64,000 bases of DNA, from the NCBI GenBank assembly GCA_965279195.1, contig CBDIHP010000047.1:372001-436000 (forward strand), given 5' to 3'. The notes beneath the pieces were generated by a model. The model was not told the origin of the DNA, searched no databases, and was given only the letters and a program-made list of their open reading frames with translations. Made by a program: the position numbers and the translations under genes. The DNA comes from CBDIHP01 sp965279195 (GTDB taxonomy: Bacteria; Planctomycetota; Planctomycetia; Isosphaerales; Isosphaeraceae). Below, piece by piece: positions 51,164-59,059 of this stretch (position 1 is the stretch's first letter; each line of letters starts with the position of its first letter).

Positions 51164-52518
51164 TCGTCGACCAGTTCGGTGAGGGCCCAGGTGGGGCCGA
51201 GGCGGTTGGCGATGTTTCGGTTGAGGGCGAGGGCGTGGGAGTAGGCCTTGAGGGCGCGGGCGGGGTCGGTGGGGGCGAAGGCCTTGGCGTAGAGGAGCCA
51301 GGCCTCGTCGGGGGCGGGGGTGCTGCCGAGGACGGCGCGGTCGAGGGCGAGGGCCTGGTCGATCTCGTCGCGAGCCCGGTCGAGGAAGCCCATCTCGGAG
51401 AACGTCAGGCCCGAGCGCAGGTGGGCGAGCGCGGGGTCGTCCACCACCTTCACGCCCGCGAGTTGCGCGCAGCCCTTGCGGTCCCAGGGGAGCCCGTAGG
51501 CCCGCATCGTCGAGCTGTTGTTGCCGATCGACCAGAGGTCGTCGGTGTCGACCATCCGCAGCAGGACGGTGCGCTGGAGGTCGTCGAGCTGCCTGACCGG
51601 CTCCGTGCCCGGCTCGAACGCGGCCGAGAGGAGCGACTCGACCAGCGACATCGTGGCGAACCCCCGGGCCTTTCCGAGGCGATCGCAAAGCGAGGGGATG
51701 GCCCTCTGCCGCGCGGCCCGCGAGAGCTGCGAGATCGCCCAGGCGGCGTCGCCCGTGGACGTGCCGCCGGCCCCCGGGATCGCCTGGTAGCCCTCGATCG
51801 GCTCGTCGACGAAGTGCACGAGGATGTCATAAAGATCATCCGACGGCTCCACCCGAGCCAGGCGGCAGGCGGCCATGCAGCGGACGACGTCGGACTCGTC
51901 CGCCAGGGCCCCTTTCAGGACCGCCCGCTCGTCGATTTCCCCGAGCGCGAACGCGATGGCGGCGCGCACGCTCGGATCCTCCTCCTCCCGGAACCGGGCC
52001 CGGAGCCACGGCCCCGATTCGTCGGCCTTGGTGGGCAGGCAGGCGAGGACGTACGCGGCCTGGGCCCTCACGACCGGCTCGTCGTCGTGCAGGAGGAGTT
52101 CGCCGAGCAGGTCGAATCCTTCGAGCGACGCCTTGTAGATGTCGTGGAGGGTCTCGGCATCTTCGCCGAGTTCGCCGTATTCCTCGGGCCAGCCGTGGAC
52201 GGCCTCGCCGTCGCCCCAGAGCGGGCGTTCCTTGACGGAGTAGAACCCGGTGATCAGGCTGCCCCAGAACCCCAGGATCGGCCCGCGCTCGGGGGTCTCG
52301 GGGTCGCGGCAGAGTTCGATCAGGAAGGGCACTACGAAGGGCGTCGCCGGGTAGCGGCTCCCCTGGTGGAAGACGTTGCCGTAGAGCGACCACAGGGCGT
52401 TGGACCGGACCTTGAGGTCCTCCGAAACGAGGGCCCGGAGCTGATCCGGAACATCTTCGGCCGACCCGTACGCATGATCCAACTCCGCCCAGGGGATGCG
52501 GTCGAGGCCGTCGAGCAT
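51160..52518 (-). CDS. HEAT/TPR repeat protein
   Basis: 452 residues. N-terminal WAELDHAYGSAEDVPDQLRA and FVVPFLIELCRDPETPERG, then HEAT-like repeats (PVVRAQAAYVLACLP, PSVRAAIAFALGEI, DVVRCMAACRLARV), and a C-terminal TPR pair (LRSGLTFSEMGFLDRARDEI; ARALKAYSHALALNRNIANR). Cytoplasmic, no enzymatic motif. Such proteins often act as scaffolds; partner unknown. The ATG at 52518 has GGAG eight bases upstream. Third gene of a leftward STAS-Uma2-HEAT group, separated from Uma2 by a REP. Confidence 0.8.
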   Translation of the reverse strand: MLDGLDRIPWAELDHAYGSAEDVPDQLRALVSEDLKVRSNALWSLYGNVFHQGSRYPATPFVVPFLIELCRDPETPERGPILGFWGSLITGFYSVKERPLWGDGEAVHGWPEEYGELGEDAETLHDIYKASLEGFDLLGELLLHDDEPVVRAQAAYVLACLPTKADESGPWLRARFREEEDPSVRAAIAFALGEIDERAVLKGALADESDVVRCMAACRLARVEPSDDLYDILVHFVDEPIEGYQAIPGAGGTSTGDAAWAISQLSRAARQRAIPSLCDRLGKARGFATMSLVESLLSAAFEPGTEPVRQLDDLQRTVLLRMVDTDDLWSIGNNSSTMRAYGLPWDRKGCAQLAGVKVVDDPALAHLRSGLTFSEMGFLDRARDEIDQALALDRAVLGSTPAPDEAWLLYAKAFAPTDPARALKAYSHALALNRNIANRLGPTWALTELVDE

Positions 52519-52569
52519 GCGGGGGCTCCGAAGGTGGTCGAAGGGGGCACGTCGCCGGACGCGGATGCC

Positions 52570-52615
52570 GGTGCGGTGGTCGGAGGCGTTCGGCCCACGA
52601 GGCACCACGCGCTAC
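52570..52615. repeat. REP palindrome, GTAG...GTGGTGCC family, diverged (inverted)
   Basis: Minus strand: GTAGCGCGTGGTGCCTCGTG pairs with CCGACCACCGCACC. The TAG is the stop codon of the Uma2 gene. Confidence 0.7.
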
Positions 52616-53277
52616 GAATGCGGCCGCCGAGGGAGCAGGGTCTGTCGGGTCCAGCGGACGATGGCGCGGTGGAAGGCGATGTCGTCGGGGTGGGGGATGA
52701 GGATCTGTTCGAGGACCTCGTCGGCGAGGAGGTCGGGCAGGGCGAGGCTGCGAGGGTGGGAGGCGTAGGTGCCGTCGGGGGAGGGGTGATAAAAGGTCAG
52801 GCGCTTCCGGGGGACATTGAGGATCCAGAGTTCGGGGATGCGGAGGGCGGCGGCCGCGAGGAGGGCCTTGCGCTCGGGGTGGGAGACGACGACCTCGATG
52901 GCCAGGTCGGGGGGCGGGGGCGGGTTGTCGTCGCGGCCGAGGCTCTGGATCCGGTAGGCGGCGTCGGGCTCGTAAGCGGTCTCGCCGAGGGGGCCGCGGA
53001 GGTCGGTGGGCAGCACCTGGGTCGTCGAGCCCAGTGAGGCGATGCGGATGTCGAGTTCCAGGCAGACCGCCAGGATCAGGCCGGCGAGCCTCTGCGCGTG
53101 GGCCTCGTGGGGGAGTCCGGGCGACACCAGCGTCACGCTCCCTTCGTAGCAGAGCAGCCTCGGCCCGCCGTCGTCGCGGGCGTCGAGGAACGATCGCAGC
53201 GCACCGGGGCGGAGGTCGAAGGTGACGCAGCGGTCGTCCAGCAGGGCGGTGCTGGGGGCGGTGGTGTCCGTCGCCAT
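52612..53277 (-). CDS. Uma2-family (DUF820) PD-(D/E)XK nuclease-like protein
   Basis: 221 residues. Uma2 pattern: CYEGSVTLVSPGLPHEAHA, then YEPDAAYRI with the catalytic Asp, PDLAIEVVVSHPERKA giving the Glu-X-Val element, and ELWILNVPRKRLTFYH. The fold is that of restriction-type endonucleases; members are very abundant in planctomycetes and cyanobacteria, with no settled function. ATG 53277 has GAGGA six bases upstream. 26 bp downstream of the STAS gene, so likely co-transcribed. Confidence 0.88.
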   Translation of the reverse strand: MATDTTAPSTALLDDRCVTFDLRPGALRSFLDARDDGGPRLLCYEGSVTLVSPGLPHEAHAQRLAGLILAVCLELDIRIASLGSTTQVLPTDLRGPLGETAYEPDAAYRIQSLGRDDNPPPPPDLAIEVVVSHPERKALLAAAALRIPELWILNVPRKRLTFYHPSPDGTYASHPRSLALPDLLADEVLEQILIPHPDDIAFHRAIVRWTRQTLLPRRPHS

Positions 53278-53303
53278 CGCGTCTCCTCGGGGAGCGCCCC
53301 GGG

Positions 53304-53660
53304 TCAGGCGTTGGTGGGGCCGCCGAGCTTGGCGATGGCGTCGTTGAGGTCGGTGGCGATGGTGAAGAACTGGTCCAGGCGCATGGTCTTCAAGGTGTCG
53401 AAGATGAACGAGTTCACCTGGAAGATGACGAAACGGCCTTTCTTGGCGTCGATCCGGCGCTTGAGGCTGATGAGGAAGCCGAAGTCGGCGCTGGCGAGGT
53501 AGCCGACGGGGCCGAGGTCGACGGCGAAGCGGAGGTCGTCGCGGGACTCGACGGCCTTGTAGAGCATCTCGCGGAACGACATCCCCTCGCGCGGTTCGGC
53601 CGCGTCCTCGCAGGTGATCACGAGGACTCCGTTGACGTCGTGAGTCATGCAGTCGAGCAT
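53304..53660 (-). CDS. STAS-domain anti-sigma-factor antagonist-like protein
   Basis: 118 residues, one STAS domain: HDVNGVLVITCEDAAEPREG, LRFAVDLGPVGYLASADFGF (the region of the phosphorylatable Ser in anti-anti-sigma factors), then KRRIDAKKGRFVIFQVNSFI. Ser lies in ASADFG at the expected loop. Probably part of a partner-switching circuit; no anti-sigma kinase or sigma factor is nearby. The ATG at 53660 has AAGGA eight bases upstream; ATG 53648 is possible. First gene of the leftward STAS-Uma2 pair. Confidence 0.85.
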   Translation of the reverse strand: MLDCMTHDVNGVLVITCEDAAEPREGMSFREMLYKAVESRDDLRFAVDLGPVGYLASADFGFLISLKRRIDAKKGRFVIFQVNSFIFDTLKTMRLDQFFTIATDLNDAIAKLGGPTNA

Positions 53661-53870
53661 GGCCCGATTCCTTGCCGGTCTGGTCGCGAAGGTTGGCGAG
53701 GGACGGAGGGGCTTCCGGACCCGGGAACGCGCGTGCAAGGGCCATCCCGGTCGGTCCAGGATCATGATACGGCATCCGTCCGACGTTTTCGACCCTGGGG
53801 GCGGGAAGTCGCCGGGACGCTGGGGGGAGATGCGGCCCCGTTACATACGCTGGGGGGAGCGCGGCCCGTT

Positions 53871-54005
53871 GCGCTGGGCCCGGGTCTCCTGACCCGAGAA
53901 TCCAACGCTCCGTTGCGCGGGGCTTCTGGCAACGGGTCTGGAGATCCGGTTCTGTGGTACGGCACAGCGGGGTAGGGGCGGGGTCGGGAGACCCACGCCC
54001 AGCGC
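53871..54005. repeat. Four-hairpin GGTCTCC palindromic element, copy F (deleted)
   Basis: Ends GCGCTGGGCCCGGGTCTCC and GGGAGACCCACGCCCAGCGC, but only 135 bp: one left inner hairpin is missing. A second right end follows near 54010-54026. The rest of the 53661-54095 gap is empty. Confidence 0.75.
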
Positions 54006-54095
54006 TTGCGACCCGCGCCCAGCGTCACAGCCGGGGCCGGGGTTTCCGAGGACGGAAACCCGCGGGCACCCGGGGATGGGCGGGGGCCTCGGGGC

Positions 54096-55268
54096 TCAGG
54101 GGCCCTTGGGGCCTTCCTTGATGGGTTCGAGGGTGACGTCGTCGATCCAGGCCTCGCCGAAGTCGCCGGTGATCCGGAAGTCGAGGCCGAGGGTCGTCGC
54201 CTCAGGCTCGGTGCGGAAGACCTTCTCGTACTTGACCCAGCGGCCGGCCACGGTGAGCGGCTGCTCGAAGCAGCCCTCGCTCAGGATGCTCCAGGGGACG
54301 CTCTCGCGGTACTGGCCCAGGTGGATCCGGACCTCGCCCTCGGAGTGGGGGGAGATCAGGTACCAGAAGGTCAGTTTCACGGGCGTGTTGTACCGCATCC
54401 GGCGCTCGGGGAACCGGAAGTACTGGTGGCCGGGGACCATCGCGTCGAGGTGCAGGCTGTCGGGGCCGGACCGGAAGTGCGTGGTGTCGCGGCGGTCCTC
54501 CGGCAGCTCGCGCCAGGTGTCGCGGGAATGCACGACGTAGCGCTCGCGGTCGAGGACGAGCAGGTCCTTGATGGTCGTCTCGGCGAGGCGGATCTCCACC
54601 CGGCGGGTGCCGAGCAGGGGGTCGTAGTCGCCGTGGAGGAAGTGCTCGTGCTCCAGCCTCAAGCGGGCCCGGACGGTCCCGCCGGGGGGGACGCTCACGG
54701 TGGCCAGGGTCTCGTGCTCGATCTGGCGGGGGCGTTTGATCGGCAACGCCTTCTGGATCGCGTCGAGCGGGGCTGGGTCGTTCGCCAGGCGGAGGACGAC
54801 CCGCTCCTTGCACTGCTTGATGTCGCCGCCCGTGGTCACCAGGTCCACGAGGGCCCAGGCGCCCGTGCTGGCCGAGATCGTGCCGGTGGACCGCCGCGGC
54901 CTGGCGTGCGAGGCGACCCGGGAGTTCGAAACCCAGCCGTCGACCTGCGCCGACACGTCCGAAGGCGCGAGGATGAGGCCCTCTGCACTTTCATTGCGCA
55001 ACGTGTAGTCGGCCTGCCAGTCCCCCTGGTCCTGGATGATGTCCCGATGGACCAGTTTCAGGCGTGGGGAAGGGAACTTCTCAGGCTGGCTGCTCTTGAC
55101 GATGGCAGTGCCTGCCGCAGAATTGGGCGGTGGCGGGTCGCTCGCGAGGGCCCCGGGACCGGGGCACAGGGCGGCCAGCGACAGCACCATGGAGAGTGTC
55201 GGGATCGCGAGCGGCCGTCTGGGGCCGGATCGCGGGCGCACGCGGGCAATGAGGGGCGTCATGGACAT
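54096..55268 (-). CDS. Exported protein with C-terminal jelly-roll-like domain
   Basis: 390 residues. Signal peptide from MSMTPLIARVRPRSGPRRPL, hydrophobic core LSMVLSLAALCPGPGALA. Middle: beta-rich with WALVDLVTTGGDIKQCKERV and RARLRLEHEHFLHGDYDPLL. C-terminal ~150 residues (VKLTFWYLISPHSEGEVRIH ... GLDFRITGDFGEAWIDDVTL) resemble carbohydrate-binding jelly rolls, which commonly end in IDDVTL. No catalytic motif seen. Start ATG 55268 with GAGG six bases upstream. Monocistronic; ligand unknown. Confidence 0.75.
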   Translation of the reverse strand: MSMTPLIARVRPRSGPRRPLAIPTLSMVLSLAALCPGPGALASDPPPPNSAAGTAIVKSSQPEKFPSPRLKLVHRDIIQDQGDWQADYTLRNESAEGLILAPSDVSAQVDGWVSNSRVASHARPRRSTGTISASTGAWALVDLVTTGGDIKQCKERVVLRLANDPAPLDAIQKALPIKRPRQIEHETLATVSVPPGGTVRARLRLEHEHFLHGDYDPLLGTRRVEIRLAETTIKDLLVLDRERYVVHSRDTWRELPEDRRDTTHFRSGPDSLHLDAMVPGHQYFRFPERRMRYNTPVKLTFWYLISPHSEGEVRIHLGQYRESVPWSILSEGCFEQPLTVAGRWVKYEKVFRTEPEATTLGLDFRITGDFGEAWIDDVTLEPIKEGPKGP

Positions 55269-55527
55269 GGGCAACCTCGCCCTCCTTCCCTGGGCCAGCA
55301 TCCCGGCGGCCGCCTCGTCCTGAGGATCGCCGCCGCCCCGCCCCCGCCGGCATGGCCTGGGACGCGGTCAGATCGATGAAGACCGTCACTCGGACGATCG
55401 ACTAAGCGAACGGCGGGCCACGCCGCCGGGAACGGGATTTCCCACCCCCGGCGGTCGTCGGCGACGGGCGGGGGATCCATCCAGTGTGGAACATTTTCGA
55501 AGGCGAGTCAATATGGATGGGTTCTTC

Positions 55528-55881
55528 GGAGTGCGGCCGTCCGGATGCCGCCTTGCGGGGGCGCGGCCGCGCCCAACGCGGGTTTCCCGATCCCGCCCGA
55601 CACCCGGCCGAAGGGGGCTACCCGTGCGCTGGGCGCGGATCTCCCGATCCCGCCCGACCGATGTCCGAAGGGGACCAGCGAACCGGATCTCCCGATCCGT
55701 CGACAAGGGCGACTGTCGACGGATCGGGAGATCCGATTTTGTGGTACGGCGCGGCATCCGGTGGGGCGGCATCAGGAGATGCTCGCCCGGCGCTCGGTGC
55801 GGCATCGGGAGATGCGTGCCCAGCGCGGTCGACGTTCCGGATCCCTGCCGATCGAAAGCGGCAGCCGGACGTCCGCACTCC
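55528..55881. repeat. GGAGTGCGG palindrome with a four-hairpin element nested inside
   Basis: The left end GGAGTGCGGCCGTCCGG and right end CCGGACGTCCGCACTCC match over 20 of 22 bases. Between them lies copy G of the four-hairpin family (55626-55826). Nearest to a composite element in the window. Confidence 0.85.
55626..55826. repeat. Four-hairpin element, copy G, GGATCTCC variant
   Basis: Same plan as the other copies but the core is GGATCTCCCGATCC rather than GGGTCTCCAGACCC, changed on both sides of each hairpin so pairing is kept. Compensatory change argues that the fold, not the sequence, is selected. Confidence 0.8.
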
Positions 55882-55885
55882 AAAG

Positions 55886-56362
55886 TCAGTCGTCGGAGTC
55901 GGGCCTGTAGGTGGCGCAGCGGTCGAGGAAGCGGGGGAGGTAGCGGTCGAGGAAGAGGCTGACGGCGATCTGGGTGGAGGCGTTGTCCATGCCCCAGATG
56001 CTCACACGGGGGAGGGCCAGGTCGGGGTCCATCTGGATGCAGTATTGCTCGTCGACGGCCAGGGCGAAGGGGAGTTCCTCGAACCAGCGGTTCGCCAGGG
56101 CGTTCACGCCGGGCCCGCCGACGGAGATGGTCGGGTGGGCGTGCAGCGGGTCCTCGTTGATCCAGCGGAAGTCGGCCACCACCAGGACCTTCCAGTCGCC
56201 CGACTCGTCGTCGAACGAGACGGGCGGGGCCTTGGGCGGGTCGGCGGCGATCGCCTTCTCGACCTGCTGGCGGAGGTAATAGGCCAGCGGGCGGTCCATC
56301 TCCTCGGCCCGGAGCGTGCTGCCCGTGACGATCAGGAGCAGGCGCGGGGAGTCGGAAGCCAT
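55886..56362 (-). CDS. Hypothetical protein, 158 residues
   Basis: MASDSPRLLLIVTGSTLRAE, then MDRPLAYYLRQQVEKAIAAD, WKVLVVADFRWINEDPLHAH, and a C-terminal DRYLPRFLDRCATYRPDSDD. A Rossmann-like alternation of strands and helices is plausible, no family recognised. Cytosolic. I start at ATG 56362; an upstream open frame exists without similarity. Gene lies directly after the composite repeat. Confidence 0.72.
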   Translation of the reverse strand: MASDSPRLLLIVTGSTLRAEEMDRPLAYYLRQQVEKAIAADPPKAPPVSFDDESGDWKVLVVADFRWINEDPLHAHPTISVGGPGVNALANRWFEELPFALAVDEQYCIQMDPDLALPRVSIWGMDNASTQIAVSLFLDRYLPRFLDRCATYRPDSDD

Positions 56363-56618
56363 GCGAGGGGTCGTCCGCCGGGGAAGGGGTTCCGGGACGC
56401 CCCGGGGACGCATTCCCCGCGGTTCCGGACGGTTCGGGCCTTCGCGACATGCTACCCCCCAGGGGAAGACGTTGCCAGGGGTGACCTACCACGCCCCGGC
56501 CAACTCCGCTGCCTATCCGGTTGGACAGCGCAAAGGGGATGGACAGCGCACGTTAAGGCGGGTGGGCAGTCGAGGGTGTCGGACAGGAGGTGGTCGGACG
56601 GGGAGAGGTCGGGGTGAT

Positions 56619-57368
56619 TCAGCGGCCGTTGGGGTTCGGCTCGGTCTCCTCGGCGGCGCGCCAGAGTTGCACGCGGCGGAGGGCGGCCTCGGCGGCGAGG
56701 AACTCGTCGTCGGCCTCGGCCTCGAATTGCTGGGAGACGGCGGTCAGCCCCTCGACGGGGATCTGGCAGCGGAAGACCGCGCGGCCGTCGGGGCGGGCCT
56801 CGATCGTGTAACGGGTCACTCCGGCCGCCTTCAGCCGGTTCCGCAGGGCCTTCCAGTCCTGGCCGGACGCGCCGGCGACGTCGGCACTGGCCTGGGAGCC
56901 CGGCGGGACCGGGGCGGGGACGACGGGCTCGACCTTCGGCAAGGCCTCCGGCTTGTTGAGCGCAAGGCTCCCGGCCGGGGGGGCGTCCTTCGCGGGCGTG
57001 GAAACCTGTTTCAACGTCGGATCTTGCGGCGCATCGGCGGCCGGGGCCTTCTTGCCCAAAAAGTTGAGGGTGAACGGCGGCCGGGGCAGGATGGGTTTGG
57101 GGGGCTCGTCGGCCGGGGCGGCCGAGGCCGTTGTTGCGGCGCCTGTCCCCGCGTCGGGGGATTTGGCCTTGGGATCGGGCGTAACGGCAGGTTTGGAAGC
57201 GACTTGCGGCGAGGAGCCGTCGACGGCCGGGGGGGCCGGCGGGGCGCCCGAGTCGTCGAGCGAGCGGGCGACGAACGCCTTGATCCAGGCCAGGGCGTGG
57301 CCGTTCACCGCCGCCCCGCCGAGGAAGGCGGCGAGCACCAGCGCGATCGCGAGCAACCCCTGTCGCAA
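56619..57368 (-). CDS. Membrane-anchored Pro/Ala-rich protein
   Basis: 249 residues from the TTG at 57368 (MRQGLLAIALVLAAFLGGAA), an N-terminal signal anchor. A Pro/Ala-rich linker (about 35-150: SPQVASKPAVTPDPKAKSPD) leads to a small C-terminal domain of ~95 residues: WKALRNRLKAAGVTRYTIEA, RAVFRCQIPVEGLTAVSQQF, FLAAEAALRRVQLWRAAEE. No family recognised. AAGGAGG six bases before the TTG decides the start; ATGs upstream lie in a frame without similarity. Confidence 0.75.
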   Translation of the reverse strand: MRQGLLAIALVLAAFLGGAAVNGHALAWIKAFVARSLDDSGAPPAPPAVDGSSPQVASKPAVTPDPKAKSPDAGTGAATTASAAPADEPPKPILPRPPFTLNFLGKKAPAADAPQDPTLKQVSTPAKDAPPAGSLALNKPEALPKVEPVVPAPVPPGSQASADVAGASGQDWKALRNRLKAAGVTRYTIEARPDGRAVFRCQIPVEGLTAVSQQFEAEADDEFLAAEAALRRVQLWRAAEETEPNPNGR

Positions 57369-57374
57369 CGTCGG

Positions 57375-57381
57375 CCTCCTT
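57375..57381 (-). promoter_or_regulatory. Ribosome binding site that fixes a TTG start
   Basis: AAGGAGG on the minus strand, six bases before the TTG at 57366-57368. Same arrangement as at 25903. Confidence 0.7.
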
Positions 57382-57744
57382 GCCCTATCGTCCTGCCCTG
57401 CCTGGAGTTCCTCGGCCGCGTCCCTGGGCCGGGTTGTCCGGGCGTTTCGATTGCTGAACACCTGGACTGTGGCGTCCGGGCGTCGCGGTGCGGCTGGGTG
57501 GGGTTTTGCGTGTCCCCGCGCGGTTTCCCAGCCGTAAAATGGCTCGGGATTCGCAAGACTGGAACCGGACGGGCGAAGACCCTCCCGGAAATCAAGGGGC
57601 ATTGGAACCCAGAACGCCGATGCAAGCAAGGCCAAGTCTCCGGCGGCGCCGGGGACATTGCGCCCAGGCGTTCCAGGCCAGGTCGGCCGGCCCGACCGGG
57701 CCCGGACATTCGAACGACGGGCCTCGACCGGACCGGATCTGCCC

Positions 57745-58140
57745 ATGGCCACGCACGCCTCAACCCGCCACCTCCGCCCGACGCCCGGCGTCGGCCCGCG
57801 GATGTCGTCCGAGCGGACGCGGCGTCCCCAGCCCGAAGCCTCGCGGCCTATCCCTTATGGCCCCGATCGTCCCACGGAGGGCGAGGGCCTGGAGGCCAAC
57901 TCACTCGGCTCCAACGCCTTGCGGATCCTCGGCCTGGCCTTCCGGGGGCTCTGGAGTCTGATCACCCTGCCGTTCCGGCTGATCGTCGGGGCGATCGTCC
58001 TGGTGAGCCGGGTGACGGGGCTGGTCCTGGGGTTCTCGCTCATGGTGGGGGGCGTGGCACTCTGCGCCGACCCGTTCCTGATCTTCGGCATCCCGATCTT
58101 CCTGCTCGGCCTCTGGATGACACTCCGGAACCTGAGCTGA
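57745..58140 (+). CDS. Small membrane protein with two or three helices
   Basis: 131 residues. A polar, Pro/Arg-rich N-terminus of ~55 residues, then helices LRILGLAFRGLWSLITLPFR, LIVGAIVLVSRVTGLVLGFS and FLIFGIPIFLLGLWMTL. No family recognised. Divergent from the 56619-57368 gene across a 376-bp gap in which I see no gene or repeat. A lipoprotein gene follows 84 bp downstream. Confidence 0.68.
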   Translation: MATHASTRHLRPTPGVGPRMSSERTRRPQPEASRPIPYGPDRPTEGEGLEANSLGSNALRILGLAFRGLWSLITLPFRLIVGAIVLVSRVTGLVLGFSLMVGGVALCADPFLIFGIPIFLLGLWMTLRNLS

Positions 58141-58224
58141 CGCTGGCGAGCCATACAACCCGAGGGGGTCCGCGTCGCGACCCCGCCGCAACGATCGTCC
58201 CCCATTGGTTTTAAACCGACACCC

Positions 58225-58782
58225 ATGACGACGACGTCGACGTCCCGCCGCAAAGGGCTCCGCCTGGCCCTGCTGGCCCTGGTCCTGCTCACGGCCCCCG
58301 GTTGCGTCAAGCGCGACGTGCGCGAGGGGGTCTCCGACTACGGCTTCGAGCCGTTCACGATCTTCATGGCCGCCAGCGGCGGCGGCCTGCTGGTGCTGGT
58401 CGCCACCATGCTCGGGCCGCAGTTCCAGCGGCAGCGGTCGGGCATGTTCGTCGGCGGCCTGGTGCTGCTCTACACCGCGCCCTGCCTCTATTTCGACCAC
58501 GTGCAGGTCGACAAGCGGGGGATGACGGGGGCGTCGGGCTACTGGCCGGTCTGGTCGAAGTTCGAGATCGCCTATTCCGACCTGTCGAGCCTGCGGGTCG
58601 AGACCGTCGAGCGCCGGACGAGGCACGGCCGGACCCGGGACCTCTACCTGAGCTGCCACTACAAGTCGGGCGACGTCCGCCGGCTCGAATCCGGCCACGT
58701 GCTCAAGAAGGCCCAGGACGAGATCATCCAGAACGCCCGCGCCTACGGCGTGCGGATTGACTACCAGGACCGGCCGTTGTGA
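58225..58782 (+). CDS. Lipoprotein with C-terminal membrane segments
   Basis: 185 residues. Lipoprotein signal RLALLALVLLTAPGC with Cys about 27, followed by two hydrophobic stretches (IFMAASGGGLLVLVATMLGP; MFVGGLVLLYTAPCLYF) and a soluble C-terminal part DLSSLRVETVERRTRHGRTR, resembling small PH-like membrane proteins, by pattern only. The hydrophobic pair after a lipobox is odd; the first segment may simply be a helix. Follows a small membrane protein gene, same strand. Confidence 0.68.
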   Translation: MTTTSTSRRKGLRLALLALVLLTAPGCVKRDVREGVSDYGFEPFTIFMAASGGGLLVLVATMLGPQFQRQRSGMFVGGLVLLYTAPCLYFDHVQVDKRGMTGASGYWPVWSKFEIAYSDLSSLRVETVERRTRHGRTRDLYLSCHYKSGDVRRLESGHVLKKAQDEIIQNARAYGVRIDYQDRPL

Positions 58783-58843
58783 TCGGAATGGGGAATGGTT
58801 GATTGTCCGGGCTTCGCCTAGAATGAGGCGATCGCGTCGCTCC

Positions 58844-59005
58844 GCGCTGGGCGCGGGTCTCCAGACCCCGCCCCCGCGGTGATCGAAGGGGACCACACGA
58901 CCGGGTCTCCAGACCCGCTCTCTCGGGCCCGCGGACGGGTCTGGAGGCCCGAAAGAGGCGGTCCGGCGCGGGTAGGGGCGGGGTCGGGAGACCCGCGCCC
59001 AGCGC
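58844..59005. repeat. Four-hairpin GGTCTCC palindromic element, copy H
   Basis: 162 bp, perfect ends; interior GATCGAAGGGGACCACACGA like copies E and G. Located 55 bp before the cysteine desulfurase gene, so any promoter of that gene lies inside or beyond the palindrome. Confidence 0.83.
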
Positions 59006-59059
59006 CTCGGACACCCGTCCCGGGCGTTCGGCTCGATGCGCCGTTGAATCTCGAAAACC

